NCBI GenBank assembly: GCA_902729315.2
Contig: LR746267.1
Span: 67,001 to 131,000 of the forward strand
From: Spirodela intermedia
Lineage: Eukaryota; Streptophyta; Magnoliopsida; Alismatales; Araceae
DNA length: 64,000 nucleotides
Direction: 5' to 3'
Positions 46,001 to 55,499 of the stretch are shown here, in pieces. Both the position numbers and the translations under genes were made by a program. Each line of letters opens with the position of its first letter. Position 1 is the stretch's first letter. Under the pieces are notes generated by a model. It searched no databases. It was not told the DNA's origin and was given only the letters and a program-made list of their open reading frames with translations.

Positions 46001-46322
46001 AAGGGAGAGCGGAGAAGAAGAGACCAGGAACGTTATTTACTGGAGGAGGAGGAGACTAGAGAGAAAGGGAGAGAGAGACCTGGCTAATCATCTTGTGCTT
46101 GAGGATCTTTTCCTTGTCGAGTATCTTGATGGCGACGTTCTCTCCCGTCTCCAGGTTCCGAGCAAACTTCACCTTCGCGAAGGTGCCCTCTCCCAGCGTC
46201 CTGCCCAACTCGTACTTCCCCACCCTCGTCCTTCCCACGCTGATCCCTGCCTTGTTTACCCCCGTCGACCCGCCGCCGCCAGCCCCGTTCAACCTGCCCT
46301 CCCTCTCAGACGCGCCAGCCAT
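43004..46322 (-). CDS. CIPK: CBL-interacting protein kinase (CIPK23/CIPK9-like)
   Basis: Fourteen exons on the minus strand: 46080-46322, 45373-45435, 45192-45263, 44986-45093, 44833-44913, 44625-44678, 44415-44540, 44238-44327, 44007-44126, 43798-43914, 43524-43640, 43369-43425, 43189-43263, 43004-43081; every exon is a multiple of three, total 466 residues. Kinase: [20 protein letters not shown] loop, Lys66 in VAIKIL, HRDLKPEN with Asp160, DFG at 178-180, GTPNYVAPE. The NAF/FISL motif ([15 protein letters not shown], Asn337-Phe339) is the CBL-binding, autoinhibitory segment; a PP2C-interaction region follows ([14 protein letters not shown]). CIPKs relay calcium signals from CBL sensors; CIPK23 controls AKT1 and nitrate transporters, CIPK9 potassium homeostasis. 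The 14-exon plan marks the intron-rich CIPK clade. The exact paralogue cannot be fixed by eye. Start is ATG 46322; the longer frame upstream begins at TTG. Confidence 0.94.
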
Positions 46323-46807
46323 CGAAAAGCCCAAGGAAAGGTTTCAGTTGTGTCAAGACCTCTTCTTCTTGCAGGGTTGCCAGACCTGTGACTTCTCCAC
46401 ATTCATCTTCCCCCCCGCAACGGTGTTCGAGGAAGAAGACGAAGGCCCCAACGGAAAAGGAAAACGAGAGAACTGTTCCTTGGCAGAGGCCGATTATGAA
46501 AACCGAGGCGATTCGGGAAGACCGTGTAATCCGATCTGCGGGAGAGATACAGCAACGACTGCGCAACCCAACATCCGGAAGGAAAGATTCATACTTCAAA
46601 ACACCGGTCGGGGAGCTCTCTCTCTCTCTCTCTCTCTCGATCGCGAATCCTCAACCGATCTTTCTATGAGTGGAAGGAGAGGAGAAAGATCCCGTGAACG
46701 TCCGACGGTGGCGCTTTAGCATCGGTTTTGATTCCCTGTGCGGCCTCGTAACGTCGAAACCAGGATAAGCAAATTTAGAAGGGGCATGAAGCTCTGACTT
46801 ATAATCG

Positions 46808-46838
<31 letters not shown>

Positions 46839-47506
46839 TGAGAAAAGAGGCACAGGGACAGGGCCACATTTACAGCGCCATTAGAACCGATGGGATCCAT
46901 GGCCAAAAGGAGTTCGCTGGTGGGAACTGGATACCCCCTCCGGCCTGTGGAAGTCAACCAAGGGAACTAGTAAGGTTGTGCCATCTGGAGGCGACATGGA
47001 CGTTGGCTGCCGCCTATGCATGTGTGCCGGGTAAACCACCGCGACGCGAACCACACGACAGGCGCCAGCCCCTGAGAGGCTGTCTCTTCGCTTTCACCTC
47101 TAAACAAGTCTACGGAGCCATCTCGAAAGACTGAATCTTCATCCTTCTCTTCATCCTCATCGAAATATACACTCGGCTACCGTGCGTGGGGAGAACAGGT
47201 CGCATGGACGATCGCGACCATGGAAAAGGATTGCCAGAGCTTCTTCGCACTCTAGATTGAAGCGCCGGATGGTTCAGGAGCCAAGGTGTCCCACGGGGTG
47301 ACGGCGGAAGAGAGGAAACCGGGGCTGGTGGGCAGAACTAAATGCCAAGCACTAGATATATAGTGGATAAATTATGTGAATTATTGGGCTCACGTCGCTT
47401 CCGTCTTCTATTTAATGAAGGAGACTAATCGGCATGTCAGTATGAGAGTGATTTAGAGAGGGCGAGGGGCTGTGAAAGGGAAAGGTTATCCTAACCGGGA
47501 GGGAGG

Positions 47507-47510
<4 letters not shown>

Positions 47511-47542
<32 letters not shown>
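47511..47542. repeat. GA microsatellite
   Basis: About sixteen GA units following a GGGA run. Confidence 0.9.
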
Positions 47543-47546
<4 letters not shown>

Positions 47547-47746
47547 AGAGACTCCTCGTCACCTTCATCAGTTGGCACCTCCACCAGCAGCTCGCAAGCC
47601 CCGTGGTTGCAGATTCCGCTACTGCACGTATTTCAATACATTAGTACTCGGTGATGTATCTTCGAGATTTTAAATGAAGGAACGCCTCCCCCACCGAGCG
47701 TACCAATCGAGTTCCCTCACATTCATCAGGTCATGTATGCACAGAG

Positions 47747-47750
<4 letters not shown>

Positions 47751-47790
<40 letters not shown>
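47751..47790. repeat. GA microsatellite
   Basis: Twenty uninterrupted GA units, about 385 bp beyond the GPAT stop codon. Confidence 0.9.
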
Positions 47791-47795
<5 letters not shown>

Positions 47796-48174
47796 AGGTG
47801 TGTTGGAAGTAGGGCAGATGCGCGGAGAAAACCTAGTAGTAGCAGTAAAAATTATAAGAGCCTGGATAGACAAACATCGTGCCTATACTAAGAGTGAGAA
47901 GAGGAACCGACGAAAGCTTTTCAAAAGCTCCGTCAGAGTGAAGGAAGATCTTATTCATATCTGATGAAACTACAGAAGAGCAAGTTCCCAGGATGCAAGA
48001 TTCTTTGGAATGCATCGATATGTCCAGGTGATTACTAAGCCCAACGTCCTTGCCGAGCAAACTCCTACGACGACGGCGATGACGATGGTCAGTTCCAAAG
48101 GTTCAGTGGAAAAGAGAAACGTCCCCAGGGTCGCGTTCTTCCTCGTGTGTACGTAGGATAGCAGGAAGTTGTGG

Positions 48175-49697
48175 TTAGTTCCTTGACTCCACACGACCGT
48201 CGCTGCCGGCGATCATTCGGTACTTGTCCCTTCGCGTGAAGACCGTGCACTCGAAGCCGAGCGCCCCGGCGATCGCCTTCTGCACGCGGTTGGCGACGTC
48301 CTGACCAGATCCCACGCCGCCGGAGACCCTGTCGAGGAAGTCCAGCCGGTAACGGGGTGAAGGATTCATCAGGAAGAAGATGGAATCGAGACACTTGTAG
48401 CCCCGCACGGTGGAGCCGTAGAACATGCTCCCCTCCGCCACCACGGCCAGTGGTACGATCTCCTCGGCCACTTCGGCGAACAGTGGGCTGAACCGGAGAA
48501 GATACGGCTCCCTGCAGGTGGTTCCCTCGGGGCAGACCACCAGGTCCCCCACCTCGAGCAGCCGCCGCATCGTCTCCCCGTCCCGTCGCCGGTCCCGCGT
48601 CAGTCGCACGGTGGGGATCGGCGACAGCGCCTCCGAGACGGGGCTCAGGCTGTACGTCACCGCCACCAACTTCCGCCGAAGGGCCGTCGCCGCGACGATG
48701 GGGTCTAGCAGGGTCCGGTGGCTGCAGGCGTAGAGGGTCGAGCCGCCGGCGGCGTGTAATGCCGTAGGCGCGAACTTGGCACGGATGCGCAGTCCCAGAG
48801 CCGCGCCGCACAGGAATTGCCATCTGTAGGGCAGCACCAGCCCCATCAGGATGCGGGCCACGGCTAGTGGCACGCTGACGGGAAGCCAGAGGAGCACCGC
48901 CAAGCAGTCCAACTCCGTTGGCCGCGCCACCAGCCTGCCGTCGTGAAAGACCAAGGGCTTTGGGTAGCGCCCCTGGGGCAGCACGGTGGCCTCCTCCGCT
49001 GGCGGGGGCATGTAAACCTCCTGCAGTGACGATTGCAGAGATGGGAATCAACGCACCTGGGAAGATAGATAGGTATCTAGAGAGAAACTTAAATGAGGCT
49101 CAAGGGAGAACGAGAGAGGGAGAGCACTACCTTGCAGAGCTTGAAGGGGAGGACCCTGAGCTCATCACCGTACCCAACGTCGAAGTCCCCTCTGTCACCC
49201 AGAACAGCTCTGAGAGCGTTGAGCCGCCGGCGGCCGAGCATGATACCCGGCGGCGCCACCACGCCGAGACATCGCCCACCGGCCACCAGCAGCTCTGTGC
49301 CGACCACACGCTCCACGTCGAGGTACTCCCACAGGAAAGGCTCCACCATGAGGCGGGGCATGGAGGTGACCACGCACTTCTTCCCCCTGGTCCTGGAGAG
49401 GGCCCCGTACACCTTCTCCGACAGGTCCTGGAGGAAGAACCTGGGGAGAGTGGCCCTCGCCACCGCCGTCACATCTGCCACCCGGAGGCCCGCCGTGGAA
49501 ATGAAGATCATCACATGGAGGGCGGCGGCGGCCAGGCCGATTGTCTGGAGCAGGGACAGGATGGGGGAGATGAGCAGGAGCAGAAGGGCCCTCAGAGGAC
49601 AGCCGGCTTCCAGGGCGACGAGCATGAAGTAGGGAAACACACTTCTTCTTATGACCAGGGCGCCCTCTAATTCGGCAAGAACGCTCTCATCCTCCAT
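48175..49697 (-). CDS. Land-plant glycerol-3-phosphate acyltransferase (GPAT1/2/3-like)
   Basis: Two exons, 49131-49697 and 48175-49020, give 470 residues. The N-terminal half is the HAD-like phosphatase-related domain of plant GPATs: [14 protein letters not shown] membrane-proximal start, then [14 protein letters not shown]. The C-terminal half is the acyltransferase domain, with HX4D at His290-Asp295 (SHRTLLD), [19 protein letters not shown] from 353 and IVPLAV. A hydrophobic stretch (about 228-256) predicts ER membrane anchoring. Family members acylate glycerol-3-phosphate, often at sn-2 with acyl-CoAs, for cutin or suberin or for tapetum and pollen lipids. The phrase [15 protein letters not shown] followed by SIFFLMNP resembles GPAT1/2/3 more than GPAT5/7, with moderate confidence. 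The phosphatase motif I aspartates are replaced (AELEGAL), so phosphatase activity is not expected. ATG 49697 chosen; the longer frame starts at GTG. Confidence 0.9.
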
Positions 49698-49779
49698 CGT
49701 CCTTGCCACTGGGGAAGCATCCCCCTACTGGAACCTGACCATGAACGAGCTATCGGTGCAACTTGTGAGACTGAGAGCG

Positions 49780-49782
<3 letters not shown>

Positions 49783-49861
<79 letters not shown>
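49783..49861. repeat. 80-bp GA microsatellite upstream of GPAT
   Basis: Nearly forty uninterrupted GA units, ending 85 bp from the GPAT start codon on its 5' side. On the GPAT strand it reads CT and may lie in the leader or core promoter. Confidence 0.95.
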
Positions 49862-49865
<4 letters not shown>

Positions 49866-50426
49866 AATGGGGTGAGAGAGTTTACAGGAATAAATTAAGG
49901 GACGCATGCATGGAGGCAATGCCTCGTGAACATAAGGGGAGGCCGTTGGGCTCCGAGACAAGAACATTGAATAATAATCGGAGCGCACCGTCACCTTCGG
50001 GGCGCCGGCAAGCTTGCCGGGAGGCCCCGGTGTGACAACGCGAGCCGACCACGATGCGCGCAGGCAGGCGGAGCCGATTGAGACGATGTCGACCATCCAG
50101 GTAGAAGGCTGGGCATGGGTTCTCCCATCACCTGCCCTTCAACACCGGACCAGCTAAATCACCACCACGTATTTCACATGAAGGAGAATCCGGAAGACGA
50201 ACCGATCTCGTTCGTCGCCCCCATCATACCCAACCCATGATACGAGATGGAAGATAAAACAACTTCCTCTCTCTCTCTCTCCCCCCCCACAACACGCCAG
50301 TTGGTCCCAAGAGGGACCTCGGTCCCCCCCACCCCGCCTAGGCAGCCTATGCGGTCAGTAGCCACAGTCATTCATCTACTCCTGGCAGAAGCTAGGGAGG
50401 ATCGACAATCACCGGAGATGGTAGGT

Positions 50427-50800
50427 GATCAGTAATACGACCATTAAAGCGAGTGTGAGACACGGAAGGCACAGAACTGGAGTCCTCGTTCCCGTCTCCC
50501 ACGTGGGCAAAACGTTATTGGTTTACCAGTCTATGTACATTGCGTCGCCGAAATGTGCAACCTCGGCACGTTGCTCCAGTTCAGACAGACAGATAGTAGA
50601 GAGAGAGAGAGAGACGAAGCGAGGGTGACCAGTAAGACCACTAAAGCGAGTGTGAGACACGAAGGCAGAGAACTGGAGATCCACATTCCCGTCTCCCAGG
50701 TGGGCAAAACTTAATTGGTGTACCAGTCTATGTACGTTGCGTCGCAGAAATGTGCAACCTAGGGACGTCGCACTAGTTCAGACAGATAGAGGGAGAGAGA
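50427..50800. repeat. Tandem duplication of about 190 bp, two units
   Basis: Unit 1 (about 50427-50625) and unit 2 (about 50626-50800) share gtgaYcagtaa, aaagcgagtgtgagacac, cccgtctcccaSgtgggcaa and taccagtctatgtacRttgc in the same order and spacing. Each unit ends in a cagacagata phrase followed by a GA tract. They differ at perhaps one base in ten. Confidence 0.85.
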
Positions 50801-50807
50801 GACAGAG

Positions 50808-50849
<42 letters not shown>

Positions 50850-51125
50850 GGAGAGAGAGACAGAGGGAAGAGAGGGAGAGAGAGAGACAGAGGGAAGAGA
50901 GGGACAGAGAGAGACAGAGGGAAGAGAGGGAGAGAGAGAGACAGAGAGAAGAGAGGGAGAGAGAGAGACAGAGGGAAGAGAGGGAGAGAGAGAGACAGAG
51001 GGAAGAGAGGGAGAGAGAGAGAGACAGAGGAGGGAGAGAGAGAGAGACAGAGGGAAGAGAGGGAGAGAGCGAGAGAGAGAGAGGAGGGAGAGAGAGAGAG
51101 ACCGAGGAAAGAGAGGGAGAGAGAG
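50800..51125. repeat. GA-rich minisatellite with a unit of about 22-24 bp
   Basis: Built mainly of gagagagacagagggaagag followed by ggga, repeated about a dozen times with variants (cagagagaa, cagaggagg, ccgaggaaa) and a pure GA stretch at 50815-50846. Long open frames across it in several phases merely encode Arg-Glu or Ser-Leu repeats. Confidence 0.9.
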
Positions 51126-51256
51126 AGTGTTTGAAAATAACATTTGTACACTGAACGACATATTTTGGTACTTCCTGTTAACGATAAAACAGGGGCTGCG
51201 CCCAAGGAAGAGAAGAAAGACAGACGAACTGTCAGTGGCTGGACCAATGAGCCTTG

Positions 51257-54200
51257 CTAGCAAGGCATCTTCATGATTTTCGCAATGAAAAGTCCACTTG
51301 TACTTGACGTTGAAGGATCGAAGCGTAAGGTTTTCAGGATCTTTCCGCTCCTGCAAGGCCAGTTCTTGGCAGCATCAACGTCTTGTAGATCTACAAGGCC
51401 AAATTGACAATTCTCAGGCAATAATCTCAAACTAAGCTCTACAGCATAGATTTTTTTCTTCATATACTGAAGTCTCAGCATCATACAAGGATAAAAACAA
51501 ATTCAGGCCTGTCTATACAAATTTTGGAGACTCTGGATGAAGCTAAGGAAGCACTGTTGACTTTTTTTATTTTATTTTATTTTTCCGACCGATTGCCTTG
51601 CTTGACTTTTTTGTTCTTTCCATGTAAGAGTCATAATCATGCGAATAAGATCTTTAGATTCAGTACATAACAGAAGTGAATTGATTTATCCTTCTAGTCT
51701 CAATGTGTGGAAAAATCCCAAATTTATAGATTTGTCGATCCAACTTTGGAGAACTATTGATGAAACTAAGGTACCACGGTTGACTTTTTCTTTTTATGGT
51801 ATTTTTTGCTATTTATTGCCTTTGTTGACCTTTATGTTCTCCTGGGCAAACAGTCTACATCCAATCTGATAAAGAATGTTCACTGCTCCATCTCATGAAT
51901 GGATCTTACCACAGACCCCACCCTCAGCCGAATCATTTTTCACTATCGAACTAATGACAACTGAAGGATTAACATGTAGCAACAACTTATACGAATGAAA
52001 TGCATGACGAATCCTGATCACTGAATCTGGGAAATTACCAGCAGACGGATTCTCCGAGAGGAATCGCTCCACCACATCCTCATTCTGGGCGACTGTTAGG
52101 CTGATTAAAAAAGCAAAAGTATCTAAGGGCTTGGAAGCGGCAGTGATGGATCAGAGTGGCAGCAGGATGCAAGGGATTGATCTCACCTGCAAGTACTGTA
52201 CACCAGCGACCCACCAGCTTTTAACAATCTGAAGCCATTGGTAAGAAGCCTCAACTGCAGCCGAAAACAAGAGGCACATGTTAAAATCATCTTGGCCTAA
52301 ACTCCTGTTACTAGAAACGAATATGAATTAAATTACCTGGAGTTGCGTCAAGTTATCTGTTCTTGGTGCATCTAACACTCGACGCTGGAGAGTTTCCCAA
52401 CCCCATCGCTCAAACTTTTGAATGTGTTTAACCGACCCATCATGAGTGCATTCCGAATCAACAAGAACCTACCCAGAAGGCCAGAGTGGAAGTTCTTGAA
52501 TCACATGGTGAGTGAACCATCCCAGTAGGTCTAAAGTAGTAATCAGGAGGACTGATTATGTCCGAGGATCAAGCGGTCCAGTTAGCTTAGATTCTGTAAA
52601 GCTATAAGCTGAAGAGCTGTGTTTTGAAAGAATGTACAGATACCACGCCTCATAAAGAACCACATCCTGCCACTTGTACCCTATATCTTGATCTCCGGAA
52701 ATGATTGGACACTTTGATATCATCTAGGAGGGTTTAAGTTTTTTTTTTTTTTCTGATGAGGATTAATAACTTGGGTTGAATCCCCAAGTCATTTAGTGTA
52801 TCTAGCTTATCAACTTTCGTGATGGTTTGGAAATAAGAACCAACAAATTGGAACATGTCAGAGCAGTTTCGCCCGAATCCTTGTGAATCAATCAGATTGA
52901 AAGAAGAATCTTCAGAAAATAAAAAAAATCAAAGAGACACCACAGTTCAGTTCAAGGATAAGTAGAGAGGGCACACCAGTTACAAAATTTCAAGGTTACA
53001 GTTGTTATAGGAATTTTTTTAAGCAGGTGCGCTTCCTAGAACGTCCCTCGTTTTAATTTAGTGAAAGTTGTGATAATTTAATCAGATTGTTATAAATATT
53101 TTGATCTCCTAACATAGGAAGGTAGTGAAACGCATCCATAGAACATCAAACGCATCAGTAGTAGTTCATTAGATGTACCTTGTCATACCCAGAAATGGAC
53201 ATCTCACTTTCGTTTCTTGGCTTGAAAATCTCGCTTTTACTGTGACCGACAACCCCTGCCAGCCTACCATAAAAGATCAGCTCCGGCGCATCAGCTGGAG
53301 AAGCTAGGCAGGTCTTCGTTGACCTTTTCGCATTTTTCCTCTCCTTCCATGTTCTTCTGGAAGACCATTCTTCGAAAACTTCGGTCATCCCTTCACTCTC
53401 TGTCGAACCTGAGAGGTTTCAAAAGGTCAAAAGAGGTCTCCCAAGTCAATCAGAATGAGGGTTTTCACTAAAATGATAGAATCAAGCAGGAAAACATCAA
53501 GATTGAAAACAGTTCCCCTTACATGATCTGTGGTCAACTCGAGAGGGCATTGGGGAGAAGGAGAAGGAGGTTCCATCAGCGAAGAACAGCCGGCAGTTGT
53601 CTCCCAATGAGTACTTGAGCAGCATCGAACGGCAGACGTTCAACCGATGTCTTGCTGCATCCACACCAGTGATTGTCCCCGAGCCGCCAAGCAGGTCGGA
53701 GATCATGCAGAGCTTAGCCCCTGAAGCTCAACCGGGGAGGAAAAATGTAAATGAGCAGTACTCAGAAGAGGTTAAGATCAACTAAAGTTGACGCTTTGGT
53801 GAAGAAATAATGAAGGGAAACGATTCAAGAGACCCAGCCCAATACAGATTATGCATATTGACTATGGTTACTTCGTCATTCATTGACACACGAAATTCAG
53901 GTCAAGAGAAGAATCCCACGTTTCGAAAATGGATAAATTGGTGGAGCTGAAGGAAGTCAACATGAGAGGGAGAATGCATGCGCGCATATCACCTGGCGCG
54001 GCACAGAGATCGAGAACATGATCCCCTTGCAAGACGTTCAGAGCTACAACAGCAGCTCCCGATGCAGCATCCATTCCATAGATCTAAGTGACCATACCCA
54101 ACGTAAAATTAGAGGAAAGAAGGAGAGTTCTGCAGGAGATATCGGCATGTGAAGAACACACAGCCTCAACAAAGGGACGAGGCATACGAGAAAGATGGGT

Positions 54201-54716
54201 CACCTTCCCCTTTCTGTACGCATCTGATCTAGCAATTTGAACCTGAGGTGGGATAGCAAAGAATCCCTCCAACCAGACAGTGCTATCCAATCTGCACTGG
54301 AGCTCGTCTTCGAGGTCGGAGAGGTCAAGCTGGCAACCTGGTTTTACCCTTCAGAGCAAATGAGAAAGCATCCATCATTGAGAGCAGGGGCAAGCAGAGT
54401 TCCAGACTGTCGAGAAGAGAACGTCTCCGCCGCTCTCAAACAAAGGACCACTGCGCAGGCCCGTCACCACTGCGGACTCTAAACATCATCGAGCGAGACT
54501 CCTTACGAATTCGGTGAGTCGAACGGGCAATTAAGCAAGCAGTTGAGATGCAGGAAAGAAAGGAACAGCTCCCCCAAACCTGACGTAGCGGGGGACGGAG
54601 CTCTCGGCGGAGTAAATAGAAGGGTCGACGTCGTTCTCCTCGAGGAAGCTCACAAAAGGCATCGGCAGGGCCAAGCCCCCAGAGGGGGCAACGTCCTCCG
54701 CAGAAGCCATGGCCAT
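51257..54716 (-). CDS. NOP2/Sun-family RNA cytosine-5 methyltransferase
   Basis: Nine exons: 54580-54716, 54204-54348, 53993-54083, 53523-53720, 53179-53408, 52337-52468, 52187-52254, 52039-52100, 51257-51390; 398 residues, frame kept. After PFVSFLEENDVDPSIY and PRYVRVKPGC comes the Rossmann methyltransferase core: IYGMDAASGAAVVALN, the AdoMet loop VLDLCAAPGAK, GVDAARHRL, FADGT. Motif IV reads DSECTHDGS, supplying the release cysteine in a form closer to NSUN3/4 (CT-D) than to the classic PCSG. Motif VI YSTCSLTVAQNEDVV holds the catalytic cysteine. It ends RSGKILKTLRFDP, GLFIAKIMK. NSUN enzymes make m5C in rRNA or tRNA; substrate and compartment here are unknown. An insertion between ADGT and motif IV (about 90 residues, basic, exon 5) is plant-like. 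ATG 54716 is followed by an alternative at 54710. Divergent from the ALIS gene. Confidence 0.9.
51535..51845. repeat. Diverged duplication inside methyltransferase intron 8
   Basis: Segments at about 51535-51625 and 51758-51845 share gatgaaRctaagg, then gttgacttttt, a T-rich stretch, ttgccttKg and ttgacYttt. They look like an old tandem copy with a spacing of about 220 bp. Confidence 0.55.
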
Positions 54717-55499
54717 CACCGACCGCGTCCGCCCAACAAATGCCGACAAGAAGAGCCGAGCGACATGCCGCGAACAGCTACCCCGGACCCAGACGGATCA
54801 CACATGGAGAGAGACTACGCCATCTGCGGCATCGCCTTTCAAATCTTCCTGGTTCTACGCGGCTCTGACGCTGGCGCTGGCTCCCGTCTCCTCCCTCCTC
54901 CAGCTGATCGACGAAGTGCCCGATAGCTTAGTTTAGACGAAAGGGTAAATTAGATATTTCATAAAAGTTGGATACGTGTCCTGAGGTGGTTATTCTGCTC
55001 AGTCCGCACGTGGTTTCTCTCTCTCTGTCCGCTGTCTTCCACGGGATCGATCGATCTATCGCATGTTGGAACGGGAGAGAGAGGCCTTGAAGAGGCTGCT
55101 CATGGCGGCGGGAAGGCTGCTCCTAGTTTGATTTGACCGTTGAGGGCGGCTGTGGGGCGGCGTACGTCAGCGTTTAGTCAAGGCAGAAGCGACCGTGTGG
55201 TCGGGAAGCCTGCCAATGACCGACGGCATTCATGCACTTTGGTAGCAACGTTGACCATGGCAGCACCTGATTGGCCGTAGTTTTTCCGCCATTCCTCTCT
55301 CTCTCTCTCTCCGTAGGTGCTTGTGTTTCGAGGGTTTTTGGATTCTTGTTAGGAGGAAAGGGGGTAGACGGTGATCCTGGCGACGGGGGAACGATCGGGT
55401 TGGGGCCCTAAGGTATGGTTGCGGGGCGAACCTGGAGGTACCGGTAGCACGTCGGAAGCTGCGAAAACAGCGCTCCCCAAGGTCCTCCCTCGGGGGACG
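54717..55499. promoter_or_regulatory. Shared divergent upstream region of methyltransferase and ALIS genes
   Basis: The two start codons face apart across 783 bp. A CT run at about 55293-55312 and a short upstream open frame lie on the ALIS side. No TATA box is obvious for either gene, which would fit housekeeping-type promoters. Confidence 0.45.
55415..55447 (+). promoter_or_regulatory. Upstream open reading frame in ALIS leader
   Basis: ATG 55415 starts a ten-codon frame ending TAG at 55447, out of frame with the main start 53 bp downstream. If the leader begins upstream of 55415 it could lower ALIS translation. Whether it is transcribed is not known. Confidence 0.4.

Larger units (their letters stand above)
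46323..48174. other. Intergenic region between CIPK and GPAT genes
   Basis: Includes the CIPK promoter and leader (with a CT run at about 46618-46638 and a GA run at 46811-46830), two longer GA microsatellites and the GPAT 3' UTR. No coding region supported. Confidence 0.55.
49698..51256. other. Intergenic region between GPAT and methyltransferase genes
   Basis: Begins with the GPAT promoter and leader, including an 80-bp GA microsatellite. 49862-50426 shows nothing recognisable. The right half is a two-unit tandem duplication followed by a GA-rich minisatellite. Confidence 0.55.

Noticed and set aside
48089-49051. 320-codon frame overlapping the GPAT second exon in another phase
   Set aside because: The overlapping frame holding HX4D and PEGTTCREP motifs is the real one; this one is Arg/Gly/Ala-rich shadow sequence.
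50800-51125. CRISPR-like repeat array
   Set aside because: The units are contiguous low-complexity GA repeats with no unique spacers, and the DNA is plant nuclear.
50737-51276. Long open frames on both strands across the GA array
   Set aside because: They encode only Arg-Glu or Ser-Leu repeats dictated by the GA/CT composition, occur in several frames at once and have no domain outside the repeat.
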